Shown here one piece after another: positions 11,902 through 24,271 of a stretch of 64,000 nt of DNA (position 1 is its first letter; each line of letters begins with the position of its first letter). Source of the DNA: Hormiphora californensis (lineage: Eukaryota > Ctenophora > Tentaculata > Cydippida > Pleurobrachiidae); assembly GCA_020137815.1 (NCBI GenBank), contig CM035358.1, positions 4,987,488 through 5,051,487 of the forward strand, in the 5' to 3' direction. The position numbers and the translations under genes were made by a program. Under the pieces are notes generated by a model that did not search any database, was not told the origin of the DNA, and saw nothing but the letters and a program-made list of their open reading frames with translations.

Positions 11902-14900
11902 CTAGTAAGAGTCTCCCGAACCATTTCCATCAAATTGATCCCCATCATCAACATCATCTTCCCCCTCGCTATCAAACGCCTCTCCATACTGTGTATACTC
12001 GTCACATAGGTCGCTAATGTTCATCTGGGCCTGCAGGGGATGATATTTTTTAGTAAAAACTGCAGTGGTTATACATATATCAGTATTGGCTGGTTAGCAG
12101 CTGGTATTTGATTTCGAAATTGGCCATGAAATGGCCCTCTCAATTATCAGTCCTCCCTCTCTGAGGGGTAACCCATGGCCATTACCGAATCGGGAACACC
12201 TTAACAAAAGTTCCAACAATTCACGATAAATAGTGAGAAACTCACCTCTCTGAATTCTGTCTCGTCCATACCCTCACCAGTGTACCAATGGACAAATGCT
12301 TTCTTGGCGATCATCCTCTGATATGAACCCATAATCTTTTTGATCGGTGTTACAATAGCTGAGGTGTTTCCAATAAACGTTCCTGAGTGAGAAACATAAA
12401 ACATTAGTGTTTAGTTCCTGAGTGAGAAACATAAAACATTAGTATTTATAATTCCTTATGTGAGACACAAAACATTAGGGTTATATAATCCAGTACATTT
12501 TGTAAGAAGTCCATCTGCAACAGGAAGTCAGGAAATTTTTGTGTGGTGTATGTCTGTATATTTGACAATATGAATCACATTCCTGCAGTGCTGCCTAGAG
12601 TACCGGAGTTACCTCATGGATGCAATAACAAAAGAACATTCCAGAAGGAACAAAAGAATGGCAACTACACAGTCACTGGCTCAAGTTATGGACAATCGGA
12701 CAAACAAACTCACACCATTCTTACGTCCTAAAATACTCTGTCAGAGCATTGGCCTGATAACAGACAACACTCAGTAGTAGTGTTTTACTGTCATGTACCG
12801 CTTAAATGCACTGGCTCAAAACGAGGTGTGCGGCACTCAGGCGCTGCCAACAGGTCTTTGGGGACCACTTGACAGGTACAAACAAACAAACGGGGGGGGG
12901 GGGGCAACAACATTACCTGAATGACCTCCCTCTGGTGAGGCAACATTGCAGACAGCTGTTTTCACATTGCTAGGCATCCACTCTACAAAGTGAGCCCTGT
13001 TTTTCAGTGTGATCTCATTCAGCTGTCTGTCTATCTCTCTCATTGAGAGCCCCTCCCCTCGGAATATACAGGCACCTAGAATATAAGTATGTTGTTAGAC
13101 AAACAGATATTACAGGAAGCTGTTACACCGCGGATAACTAGTTAGAGCATGTGGTATTGTGTGGGATCGTTACCACATTGCTAACTACTGCTGCTGGGAT
13201 ATTGCTTGCTGTTCTCGAATACTGTAAAGCAGGTTTAGAACAATTAGGGATTGCTAAGTGAGTGCAATAATGCAATATTAATTTTGGTTAAATGGAGAAA
13301 TAGTTAGATAAGAAGGGTACTTACAAGTTAGATAGTTCCCATCCCGGAAAGGATCTGACACTGATAACATGTTGTTTGGATTAAACAGCTCCTTCACCAG
13401 ATTTGCATTCCGCTGGGAGAAAGAATCCAGTCTTAGGGGCGCGTAACCTGCAGAGACATGGTTGTTTTGCGATTTTAAAAGCACCCAAGTTTGCAGATTG
13501 CGGAAATATTGCGGAAATGTTGCTGAACCGTTGCGGAAAATGGAAATGGAGAACCCCACTAGTACCGCAATACCTTACTCTATACCATTTCCCCTGGAAG
13601 TAGATTCCAAATATCAATTTTGATTCTGACCTGGAATAAAGAATTTCAGTCGAGTGAAGGGAATGAGATTGGTGGCTAACTTCCTCAGATCTGCATTTAG
13701 TTGTCCTGGTAACCGGAGGCATGTGGTGACACCCGTCATAGCACGACATATAATCTGAAACAGGGAGAAAGTAGAAAAAAGTGAAGGAACCGCACACACT
13801 TGAATTATACAAAGATACAAGACCTCACAGGAGTAATTCATATGTTGATCATATTGTCGAATGAAACTTGCTCATTGAACTTGTTTTGTTCCAACCCCGG
13901 AAACAGGGTCGAGCAAGGCAACATTGAACAGTTGGTTCAATTCAAACAAATATTTACCTTGTTGAGATCGTCATACTGGGGTTTCTTGTTTTTCAGCTCA
14001 TTGACGCATATCCTGTGTAGAGCCTCATTGTCTACGGGGGGAGAATTTATCAAGAGAGTTCTAAGAAAGAGAATTCTAAGAAAGAGAAGATCATTTCTAA
14101 CTACTACATAGTTTCTCAGGAGAATATAGGTCTATGTCACACAATTCTGAGAAATCATCCTGGGCGAATTCGATTTCAAAACAAGGGGTAAACATCAGAA
14201 ATATAAGTTATAGTGACGTTATCCATCTATCGTTTGTTTCATTTCAAAACAAATATTTAATGGATCATCCATGACTTGTAAAAAATATAGTGGTGACGAG
14301 AGAGCTTCCTTTCCTCGCACTATTGACATAACAGAGCGAAGTAGACAAGATCATGAAATACAAGCTAGATAAGCACCACAATATATTGTTCACTGCCTCT
14401 CTTACCCATTGCAAAGACTGCATGTGCAGTTTCAATTAGCACGTGTAGACTGAGCAGCGCATTGTAAGGTTCCACGATAACATCTGATATAAGAGATGAG
14501 GGGAGGATGGCGTAGGAGGAACTCATTCTGTCGTAGTAGTCCCCGCAGAGATTCTGCTGGATTAGGGTTCCCATTCCGGATCCCGTTCCTCCACCAAGAG
14601 AGTGGATTACCTGAAGCAAGAGGAGAGTTTTATTGGGCTGAAGAATGACTGGGGCTTGTCGCAATTATTCATCAAGGGACGGGGGAATGTGAATTATAGG
14701 GGGAAGAGAGTGGGTATTAAGGGTACGCTAACCAAAAAATTTTTTCGAGTGCAGGGAAATCTCTCACCGTAGGGTTGTAGGCTGTGCCAAGGAGACCTCA
14801 AATATGCAATTTGAGCTCTCAAGTCGAATTCATATTTTTGCTACAGCTGTTTAAAAAATGTCCTGTAAATACGTTTTTGGCATCTCAAAAAATTTTTTTG

Positions 14901-17229
14901 AAAGATAGGAGCATGAAAATTTGTGGATTTGAAGAGGACATGAAGGTGAATAACCACAAAATTTTTTTTTGCAATCCGAGATGATTTCCGGTCCTGAGAT
15001 GGATTTCTTTTTTTCCACTTTAACGCCCTATTTGGCAAAGTTCCGAAAACATGTGAAAGCTGTAAATTGGTGAAAAGTTGCGTCTAACGATTATCTAAGT
15101 GGCCATAAATTTTGGGCGCGTCCTTATTTGAGATAAGCTGTACAGAGTTTTTTTCGTGAAAGCCGTCATTTCAGAAATAAATAAATTCCCTGTATCTCAA
15201 AAACGGCTGATCGTAGAGACCTGAGACTATGCTTAAACGATTCAGAAGGTCCGATTTTGGGGGGGTCTTCTGAGAGACATTTTGCTCCTACTTCAACCGT
15301 TTTTGCTGTAATTGCGAAAAACAAATTCTATGAAAAGGGCAAAAGCTAAACTCCAATATCCTGTAATTAGGGAATTTTAGCTAAGAAAGGACCGAAACTA
15401 TGGAAAAATGTGTAACAAGCTAATTCCTTCACTATTTGGTCCATATGGGTCCCTATAATCACCAAAAACAAAATCACAAAAAATCCACGATGGCGAAGAT
15501 GGGTTTTTGTTTTTCGCAATTACAGCAAAAACGGTTGAAGTAGGAGCAAAATGTCTCTCAGAAGACCCCCCCAAAATCGGACCTTCTGAATCGTTTAAGC
15601 ATAGTCTCAGGTCTCTACGATCAGCCGTTTTTGAGATACAGGGAATTTATTTATTTCTGAAATGACGGCTTTCACGAAAAAAACTCTGTACAGCTTATCT
15701 CAAATAAGGACACGCCCAAAATTTATGGCCACTTAGATAATCGTTAGACGCAACTTTTCACCAATTTACAGCTTTCACATGTTTTCGGAACTTTGCCAAA
15801 TAGGGCGTTAAAGTGGAAAAAAAGAAATCCATCTCAGGACCGGAAATCAGCTCGGATTTCAAAAAAATTTTTTGTGGCTACTCACCTTTTTGTCCTCTTC
15901 AAATCCACAAATTTTTATGATCCTATCTTTACAAATGTATTTTTAAGATGCCAAAAACTTATTTTCAGTTCATTTTTCAAGCAGCTGTAGCAAAAATATG
16001 AATTCGACTTGAGAGCTCAAATTGCATATTTGAGGTCTCCTTGGCATGGCCTACAACCCTACAGTGAGAGATTTCCCTGCACTCGAAAAAAATTTTTGGT
16101 TAGCGTACCCTTAAGTTCAGCATTCCGATTCATTGGACACAGAATCATTATTCATTACACAAAAACCAACCTGGAAACCCTGAAGACAGTCCGCCTTCTC
16201 AGCCTCCTTCCTAACAATATCGTTCACCTGCTCAATCAACTCAGCTCCCTCGGTATAATACCCCTTGGCCCAGTTGTTACCCGCCCCACTCGCCCCAAAG
16301 ACGAAGGAGTTGGGGTCAAAGGCCGCGCCCCAGGGACCCCCCTTGATGGCATCTATGGTGCCAGGCTCCAAGTCCACACAAACTGACCGGGGGACGAATC
16401 TGTGGGACGGGGAGAAGTAATGGGTGAAACGTGCACCGTATCATGGTGGTACTGCATTTGGAAACATAGACACCTGGTGCGGGGGTCGCGCCAGGTGTCT
16501 ATGTTTCCAAGTACTGCATGAGTACATGAGCTATCGAGATTGAGATTAAAAACCACTAAAGAACCCAATAAAGAATAAATTAAGAACCACTAAAGAACCC
16601 AATAAAGAATAAATTAAGAACCACTAAAGAACCCAATAAAGAATCAATTAAGAATCAATTAAGAACCAATTAACAACTATTACAGCCCAATTATCATTAC
16701 CTTTTATCTGCAGTTTCATTCCAGTACACGTCAGATCGTGATAACATGACATCCGGGTTATCTCCACAGTACCTCCCCTCAACATTAATATCATGCTCCT
16801 GGCTTATCCGCTGCCAGAATTGGGTACCTAGAGGATACAACGAAATAATATAGCTGTATTTAGGACGCAACACACGTTTCATGGAATCCCTGACGGGAAA
16901 CCAATCACCTAGAGGATATATAGTTGTTCACTGTTCACTGTTCATGGAGCCCCGGTTTGATTCTCATAACAGTGCGCTCAGATGGGGTCCGCGGCGCCAG
17001 ACTGGTTCAGAGAAACTCAAGAGATTATTAGGCAAGGCGGATAAAGAGTCATGGGGTCAGGAAATATGGATTTTGAATAAAATGGAAGATTCAGTTGTTT
17101 GGAAGATATTTGAGAGACAGGTAATAGTCTTTAGAGCTAGTCTGTATGCAGTATGCACAATACTGAGGTCTGAGACTCACCAATTTGGTTTCCACATTGC
17201 CCAACTTGGATATGGATAATCTCTCTCAT
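11902..17229 (-). CDS. Beta-tubulin, divergent isotype 1 (complete)
   Basis: Ten exons (minus order): 17229-17181, 16827-16701, 16399-16171, 14610-14406, 14031-13958, 13754-13631, 13447-13325, 13075-12917, 12382-12246 and 12030-11902. All phases agree and total 451 residues, the usual size. Family marks include the N-terminal MREI, '[12 protein letters not shown]', the GTP-phosphate loop 'GGGTGSGMG', '[14 protein letters not shown]', '[16 protein letters not shown]' and '[10 protein letters not shown]'. The acidic tail ends in Tyr (GDSY). It differs at many usually invariant positions, for example '[12 protein letters not shown]' and a lysine/leucine-rich '[12 protein letters not shown]'. This suggests a specialised isotype. 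The 1.39-kb TTAA foldback element sits in the intron 14611-16170. A 35-bp repeat copies the acceptor of the ninth exon. It lies downstream of, and parallel to, a second tubulin gene. Confidence 0.93.
12379..12478 (-). repeat. 35-bp repeat of a tubulin 3' splice site
   Basis: Units at 12379-12413, 12414-12448 and a diverged third at 12449-12478. Each of the first two carries the acceptor of the exon ending at 12382 together with its first bases (CTCACTCAG then GAAC, minus strand), so the junction is present twice. Confidence 0.8.
14721..16110. mobile_element. 1.39-kb TTAA-flanked foldback element, copy 1
   Basis: The ends are GGGTACGCTAACC and its inverse, directly flanked by TTAA at 14717-14720 and 16111-16114. 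Arms of roughly 600 bp are inverted copies of each other around an unpaired centre near 15330-15510. A second copy lies at 35765-37155. TTAA duplication points to a piggyBac- or Sola-type transposase acting in trans. No transposase is encoded here. It occupies an intron of beta-tubulin 1. Open frames of about 65 residues in the arms are not credible genes. Confidence 0.85.
16458..16510. mobile_element. 53-bp palindromic micro-element with 9-bp target-site duplication
   Basis: A near-perfect hairpin (TTGGAAACATAGACACCTGG... to its inverse) is flanked on both sides by GTACTGCAT (16449-16457 and 16511-16519). A related palindrome with the same CATAGACACCTGG core lies at 31694-31769. A 9-bp duplication is typical of Mutator-like elements. 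It lies in an intron of beta-tubulin 1. Confidence 0.7.
16553..16675. repeat. 34-bp intronic tandem repeat, about 3 copies
   Basis: Units built on AACCACTAAAGAACCCAATA and AAGAATAAATTAAG in a beta-tubulin 1 intron. The last part degenerates to a shorter AATCAATTAAG repeat. It does not include a splice site. Confidence 0.85.
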
Positions 17230-17454
17230 GATGGGGTGATAACACAACAATCAAACAATTAACAGAGACAGATATTATACGTGTAAGAAGTTGCTCAAGA
17301 ACTAAACAGATCAACTGGGAGTGAAATGCTTGTGCAGTATAATGTGACAGGTGGTAATCTGTACAGTATTCTACTTGGGACATGTCTTTGTTATTGTTTG
17401 GACAGAGCTGTGTGTCATTTTTACCACAACCACGCCAATTAGATGTCTGACGAG

Positions 17455-17580
17455 ATAGAGATAGAAAGATAGAGATAGATAGAGATAGATAGAGATAGAT
17501 AGAGATAGATAGAGAAAGGGATAAATAGATAGAGATAGAGATAGATAGATAGAGATAGATAGAGATAGAGTTAGATAGAG
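17455..17580. repeat. (GATA)n/(GATAGA)n tract
   Basis: Imperfect GATA/GAGATA repeats upstream of the beta-tubulin 1 start codon. Confidence 0.9.
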
Positions 17581-17736
17581 AGTACAGAGAAAAACAATGA
17601 GATACATCAGAGAGGGATAGAGAGACAGATTTAAGATAGATGGAGATCACCAACCTTATACGGAAGGCGGAAGTTAGTATTATGACCTGATACCTGAATT
17701 TTAGATCAGCACCACATACCACGAGAAAGACTCTTG

Positions 17737-17893
17737 GTGATCACTTTCTATGATCTATCTCTATTCTCTATCTCTATCTGTCTACCTATCTTTATCTCTA
17801 TATCTATCTCTTTCTGAAAGAGATAGATATAGAGATAAAGATAGGTAGACAGATAGAGATAGAGAATAGAGATAGATCATAGAAAGTGATCAC
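17737..17893. repeat. 157-nt palindrome with essentially no spacer
   Basis: Starts GTGATCACTTTCTATGATC and ends with its exact inverse. The centre is CTCTTTC-T-GAAAGAG. The arms are CT/GA-rich and appear perfect by eye. It lies about 0.5 kb upstream of beta-tubulin 1, between the two tubulin genes. The region from 17894 to 18378 has nothing recognisable. Confidence 0.9.
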
Positions 17894-18379
17894 AAAGTCT
17901 GATCATATATACGGAAGTTTTTCTATAAGGATACCACTATGACCTGATTTCACTTTATCCTTCACTCAAACTCTGTCTGATCCCTTTCCACAGACTTGTG
18001 AAACTAACGATATGTTAGGTGCACAGGTTTTGAACTTATCAAGAACACAATACGGTTTCTTTGTTGATGAAAATCAAAATTCAAACAAAAAACAGAATCA
18101 ATAAAGCATAAATTCCCGTCAGAAAAATAAAACACTCGAAAAATAAATAATATCAAATACGCTGATGAAAATTAAAGAAAAAACAAAACAAAAACTCACA
18201 CAATCAAACTGTAATATTGAATAAGATTAAAGATTTCAAAAAGCTACTCCACAAAAACATGACTTGCCAAAACTCCAAGTCCTCAAACTCCCTCGAGAAA
18301 ACGCAGGTATAAGTTCGTCCCGTTTTTAACAAACACAGCTCAGGAAGTATAATGGAGTTCCAATTCAAGCTTGATCAAG

Positions 18380-18470
18380 TACAGTCAGACCTTGATTTAC
18401 CGGGATACTCAGGGAAAGGGTTTTGCCCGGTATATCAGGGTGCCCAGGGGTCCGACTTTACACAATATCT
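18380..18470. mobile_element. pogo/Tigger-like terminus fragment
   Basis: TACAGTCAGACCTTGATT and a following 'gggttttgcccggtatatcaggg' pattern resemble the fragment at 4254. It lies just 3' of the beta-tubulin 2 stop codon. Only one end is present. Confidence 0.35.
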
Positions 18471-18492
18471 CAGATCCCCCACTCCATGCAGT

Positions 18493-21400
18493 TTAGTAGT
18501 CCCCCTCCTCTTCCTCCACATCTTCCTCCTCCACGTCACTGTCCCCGGTACAGTCCTGGTACTTGGTGTACTCTGTACACAGATCCACCACGTTACCTTC
18601 CGCCTGGAGAGAGAGAACGGATAGCTTGTTACTAAACTAGAAATTAGTGCTTTGACACTTTGTTTCTTGGTGTTAATTCGTTAAAAAGGATTGGTTGGTG
18701 TTAAGGTTATATTTCTAAGTGGCGAGGTAAAAGAGGACCACTTATGGTATATCACAGTATCAGTGTTCGTGAAAGTTGCTATAATGTGATCTATCGAACA
18801 GATAGGGTCACAAATAAAGTGCTATGTAATTGCTACTAATTAATAATTAAAATATAATTAACTAATTAATTAATTACCTCGGTGAACTCCTGTAGGTCCA
18901 TCCCCTCGCCCGTATACCAATGTGTAAATGCTCGTCTGGAGAACATCTGGGTAAACCTCTCCAGAGTTCTCCCAAACATCTCGCTAATTGAGGTACTGTT
19001 ACCGATAAAGGTACCTGGAAGGTGATAGTAAATTTCATGTGTTGCCACACCATGAGTCTCATGATCAATTAGTAGATGTAAATTACATTGTAATGATATG
19101 GACGAATATAGAGGCTTGGTATTTCAGGTAGGTTACATTACCTGCCATATTTTCTCCCTTTGGTGGAACATTACACACGGCAGTTTTCACGTTACTGGGA
19201 ATCCACTCAACAAACGAACTAGAATTCTTGGTTTGCATCTCGAGCATTCTCTCGTCTACTTCCTTCATTGACACTTTACCCCGCAGCATACACGCAACTG
19301 CAGGAAATATAGGGGGTGGTTGGTTGCGAATTTGTTGTGTAACCGTTGCTGAGCCGTTGCGGATAATCAAAAATTCTGAAGTTCAGTTTGCACAGACACA
19401 TAGATATTGAGCTCGAAGCTACTACAATACGTGTTCCCCTACCAGTAAGATATTTTCCCATTTGAGGATTACAGTCCGTCATCATGGATCTACTATCAAA
19501 CATCTGGCTGATGAGATCCTGCAGTTTGTGCGCTTTGAACTTGGCATTCGCTACACTGTGTAGAGGCGCATAACCTGAGAGTGGACGAGGGTGTTATAGA
19601 ACACCGACAACAAATGTGATATGTCGACTGCTGCAGAGATTGTTTGAAACGTAAAAAAGAGGTAAAACATTAAGAATAGCTGCACGACTATAATATGGAA
19701 CGTTTATCAATGTGGTTTTTAACCCCCTCTTTTTTGTTCATTTCCACCTCAATATTCTTACTAGAGATAAAGAAGTGAAGCCTAGGGAAGGGAACCATGT
19801 TAACAGCTAACTTCCTTAGGTCAGCATTCAGTTGCCCTGGGAACCGTAGAGAAGTTGTAATTCCCGCCATGGTGTTGCAGACCAGACCGTTCAGATTACT
19901 ATATGTGGGTTCCTTGATCTTCAGAGTGGAGTTGCAGATCTTGTACAGCGCCTCATTATCTGAGAAAAAAGGTGATTATTTTAGTGGCTTACTGAAAATA
20001 CTATCTGCTGGTCTTGCCTTGTCATAAAAAGGGTTTGAACAAAACATAGGTAAAACACATACCAAAGCAGAATGATTGGTCAGTGTTCTCAATCAGTTGA
20101 TGCATGGCCAGGAGTGCATTATAAGGCTCCACCACCACATCAGACACCTATGGAAGGTTGAGAGCATGGTAGAGTTAGTTTGAGAAATTATTTTCAACTT
20201 AAACTATACTATGAGATTTATGGAAATAATCGTGGTAAGTTATATTGGATTTGCGATTAGTACCTATACCGATACGGCCAATAACCGCCTGGGAAGGGCA
20301 CACACTGATCAACTGCCTCTAAAACCCTACCTTGGGAGAAGGATAGACACTGAAACTCATGATGATTCTGTCGTAGTACTCCTCCCTTAGTCGGTTTAGA
20401 AGGAGTGTACCAAACCCACTACCTGTACCACCACCAAGAGAGTGGCACAACTGAAATCCTGGAACGAGAGAGAGATGTTATAGTTATAGTGTTTGACATC
20501 CATGATGGTCCTAACTGTAAATTCTTGGCCAAGATTAAAAACCCCCACCACCCCCTTGATTTTGACAGTTAGAGGCCCTCCTGTATATATGTCTCACCAC
20601 CCAAATTTTGGGATCCATGCCCCTCTCCCCCCGTTCCCAGTGTTGCGAAAATTAACTTTTCCCGGAAACTGAAAGAACTGAAAGAGCGAGGTTATGAAAT
20701 TCCCCCTCTGCGCTAGCTCACGGATATATGCAATAATAGGGGTGACTTCGTAACCAATGAAAGAGCGAGGTTAAAACTTCTCACTTAGCAGCGATTTTGT
20801 GGGTGGAAGTTTGGATAGTAGTACATATAACGAATATGAAAGAGTTGTAAAATGGAAGGGTGCATTTTCTGGGAAAGTTCGCCCCTCACATCCTTGTTAT
20901 TTTATTAAATCACAAGTCTCTGCTATAGCAAGAACACCACACTTCAGAGAATTCACTAACCCCAACACACTTCAGAGGGTTTTTTTGGTGACTTCTCCGA
21001 CCTCCATGCTAACATTTGTCACTCCCTGTACAATCTGTCAAATCTGGCAATATATATTTGCCACGGTTTGACAGATGTTAAACTTCTCAACCATTTGTTG
21101 TGGCCAAGGTATATGACTTATGGAGAATCTCCCGAGGTTCAATTCTTAGAATGACGGATCCGTGTTACTAAGAATATAGTTGGACTAAGAAAGTTTAGGT
21201 ACTCAAGGTCTAGGTGGCAGAGTTGTCGTATTTCCAAGAATTGAAGACCTAACCATATCCACCTTCCCAGTAGTGGTGTTGTTTTATGGCGAATCTGTCA
21301 CATGCCGCTCTATCGAGAAACTCATCGACTCTCAAATAGTATTCTGTATTCTCAAATAGTATTCTGTAGCTTATGTTTTTGTTAACATTTTTTCCCTGCC

Positions 21401-23266
21401 CGGGTGGATGATCGTTTTAGCACGTGTGCTAAAAATATCATAAAGGGTTTAGAAATCTCGGATTTGAAATAGTAACTCGAGCGTGGTCAAAATCGCGTGT
21501 GTCACGGTAGCAGCATAGTAACTGCTCCTTCATAAAATCAAATAACTGTTTTGGTGAAATATGATGTCAGGACGCTTATTTTTCAAAGCTGTGCGCGGCG
21601 CTCACAACACTGTTGCTGAAGGGGTGAGGGTAGAGTAAAACAGCTGTGTAACTGCATATACATACAGGACGCATCTCACATTGTGACCAAGCCTTGATAT
21701 TGTGATACTGATAGTGTGATACTGATCCTGTCGACGGAGGGCAGGGAAACACCGCATTATGAATACATAATGCAATAATTCTTGTTTATGGAAATCTGTT
21801 GACGGCGATCTTCGCAAGATCTCAGCCGTACTCCTAAAATTAGCTCTCCCTACTAACCTTGTGGGCTGTCGCACTGCTCAAATTCTCTCCCTACTAACCT
21901 TGTGGGCTGTCACACTGCTCAAATTCTCTCCGTACTAACCTTGTGGGCTGTCGCACTGCTCAAATTCTCTCCCTACTAACCTTGTGGGCTGTCGCACTGC
22001 TCAAATTCTCTCCGTACTTGTTCCATCACCATATCTGATAGCTCTGCTCCCTCTGTGTAGTGCCCAGTCGCCCAGTTATTACCTGTTAATTGGTTAATTG
22101 ATTGGTTAATTGCGGCTAGGGTACTATTAGTTACTTGAGGAGGAATTATGGGTCGTTATTTTGAGGCAGGGGTTACCAAAATAAATTTAAACTCGTGACG
22201 TCTCACAAGTAACTTAGCAGTACTAAACGCCTAGGGTGGGTCGCAATGACCACAATTTATTAAGCTTTTTTTCTTTTCTCACGACCTCTCCGCGTCCTTA
22301 GTGTTGCAATTACCTGCACCATTACGACCATGTACGTAGTTGTCAGGTCGGAATACTGGTCCCAGTGGGCTAGCTTTGATCACATCGATCACACCGGGTT
22401 CCAAATCCACTATGAGGGCTCGGGGGACATACCTGTGGAAACATACAGTTACCAGGCTATAACAACCTCACTAAAACTCAGTCCGACGACCGACCGACAA
22501 ACGATCGATCAACGACTGATATCAATCGTCAACCAACCGCTCATCAATCGATCGCCGAACCAAATCCCAGCAGGGAAGTATGGCTCATGGAAATGTGATA
22601 GAAGAAATCTGGGAATTCTCAAATCTCAATTAACCTAAGCGAGTTGTTTTTTTTTCTTCGTGTGGGGCGCGGTTAGACAGGATGGAGCAAGGCAAGATTA
22701 TAGACTACTCAGTCACAAGTTATCCTTTCGGTAGGTTTTCAGACGCTCCCATTTTTGCAACTTTTGCAACTTTTTATCTATAGTAGTAATACAGCTGTAG
22801 TGAGCAACATTTTAAAATCTCACCTTGCCCCTGAGACCTCTGTCCAGTAGACATTGACCCGATCCAGGCCAGTCTCTGCATCCTCCCCTACATGCGTCCC
22901 ATCGGGCTGGATACCATGTTCTGCACTGATAGTCTCCCAAAACTGAAAGTAGCACATACGTACATTAGTTTATGTCTTGCTGTTTTCTATATCTGCTGAA
23001 ACTAACAATAATCCTGGAACGTGATTTGGTTTATTCGCATTGTGAGCGGGGATGTGGCGGATGGAATTGATATATTTGAGGTGGTAGTTCCCATCCTGGA
23101 ATGTGGCTCGAGTTTCGAAAATAAACAAGGAAACAAATTGTTTATTTTCGAAACTCGCTGCACATCCATGATGATAACTATTATACCAACTCAAATATTT
23201 GTTTGTTACCTTGAGTCCAACTTGGTTTCCACATTGCCCAACCTGTAAATGAAGAACCTCTCTCAT
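18493..23266 (-). CDS. Beta-tubulin, divergent isotype 2 (complete)
   Basis: Eleven exons (minus order): 23266-23210, 22942-22824, 22432-22314, 22082-21981, 20458-20331, 20147-20063, 19959-19762, 19574-19443, 19297-19142, 19014-18878 and 18603-18493. Phases agree and give 447 residues. Marks include MREV, '[13 protein letters not shown]', '[12 protein letters not shown]', '[16 protein letters not shown]', '[16 protein letters not shown]', '[13 protein letters not shown]' and an acidic tail ending EEEEGDY. Compared with canonical beta-tubulin, the loop after HFFIS is unusual ('[16 protein letters not shown]'), in the region of the taxane site and M-loop. The exon ending at 21981 is followed by three intronic copies of its last bases and donor. 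The two tubulin genes share strand and most intron positions, consistent with tandem duplication followed by strong divergence. Confidence 0.93.
20960..21110. repeat. Interspersed repeat, copy 1
   Basis: Contains CATTTGTCACTCCCTGTACA and GGTTTGACAGATGTT, matching sequence at about 58550-58660. The 5' and 3' limits are not defined. Confidence 0.6.
21390..21785. repeat. Interspersed repeat related to 6890-7275
   Basis: Shares a GCCCGGGTG start, GGGTTTAGAA, GTGTCACGGT, CTCCTTCAT and a 3' end with GCATTATGAA...CATAATGCA and ATTCTTGTT. The order of motifs is conserved, which supports one family. The class is unknown. Confidence 0.6.
21858..22021 (-). repeat. 41-bp repeat of exon end plus 5' splice site, 4 copies
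   Basis: Units begin at 21858, 21899, 21940 and 21981, each 41 bp. On the minus strand each carries coding end ...GACAGCCCACAAG and the donor GTTAGTA. The copy at 21981 is the real exon (reads FEQCDSPQ|G, a conserved tubulin stretch). The other three lie in the intron. Choosing a downstream copy would add 41 bases and shift the frame. Confidence 0.95.
23105..23157. repeat. Short hairpin in a tubulin intron
   Basis: CGAGTTTCGAAAATAAACA and its inverse TGTTTATTTTCGAAACTCG flank an AGGAAACAAAT-like loop. It is probably a small foldback remnant. Confidence 0.7.
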
Positions 23267-23893
23267 TGTATTCAGCTGCTAATAACGGTATTAGGTTGTT
23301 AGATTGGAATTATACAATTCAACATGACTTATGGATGAAACTCAATTTATTGAGTAAGGGGTGGCATGGTGGCGTGGGACTAAACAAATCTCGATAGTAT
23401 TTAACATCATGACGGTCACCAAACTCGATTTCAACCTTGTTTCCCCCCAGTTTCTCTGAGAACAACCGACCCTCGCATATCCGAATGATCTTTTATACTT
23501 GTCTTGTGAGCATATTTAGTGATCCCAAACTTTCTATAGTACCTCAGCCCCATACGCTGGAGAGTAGCCAGTTTGATCTTGCAGGCTCTATAATGTCTAT
23601 GTGTTTGTGTTTAGTTTGTTTTGAGATTCTTTTTCAATTCTAAGTATGAAATTGCCCTGATTTACGCATGCCCTGATCGTCCCTCGATACCACAAAGGTG
23701 CTTATAGTGTAGAATGACTTTTCTCGACTTCCCAGAGCGAGAGAGAGAGTGAAGTTGATTAGACTCGGGGCCAATGACCGGTTTCTTGTTTGAAGAACTT
23801 TCCGGATGCCAGGACGTGTGAGAGCGAGTGTAAAGGAATGATGTGAGGAACTGTGAAGGAATGGTAGAGAGAGAGATACTTACTTTTGATACT

Positions 23894-23895
<2 letters not shown>
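23267..23895. other. Intergenic, nothing recognisable
   Basis: Upstream region of beta-tubulin 2. It should contain its promoter, but no TATA or other clear element was identified. Confidence 0.5.
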
Positions 23896-23897
<2 letters not shown>

Positions 23898-23949
<52 letters not shown>

Positions 23950-23952
23950 GAT

Positions 23953-23985
<33 letters not shown>

Positions 23986-24185
23986 GATCTATACAGAGAC
24001 AGAGATGACAAAGATTTGTTTTTGTGTTAGAGAGTAGAGATATCTCTCTATTAGAGAGAGCTCTAGCTCTGATGATATAGTAGCAGCTCGATCTGAGCTA
24101 TTTTTTTATATAGCTCTGCTCTCTCGTCGCTCTCTCCTCTCTCGCTCTCTCCTTTCTCTCTCCCTCTCTCTCTCTCTCTCGATAG
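23898..24185. repeat. (GA)n tract and CT/GA low-complexity sequence
   Basis: GA runs at 23898-23945 and 23955-23985, followed by CTCT/GAGA-rich sequence to about 24185. Confidence 0.9.
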
Positions 24186-24271
24186 CCCGATGACAGACTC
24201 CCAGATAAAGACAATTACAACACCCACGGCTTTCGCGTGATGTATGTGTTTGATCTTAGGAAAGGAACATA

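Noticed and set aside
14841-16386. Matching 65-residue frames at 14841-15038, 15793-15990, 35885-36082 and 36838-37035
   Set aside because: They are the two arms of the TTAA foldback copies, AT/A-rich and Lys/Phe-rich, without family resemblance. Their repetition reflects the inverted repeat, not a gene family.
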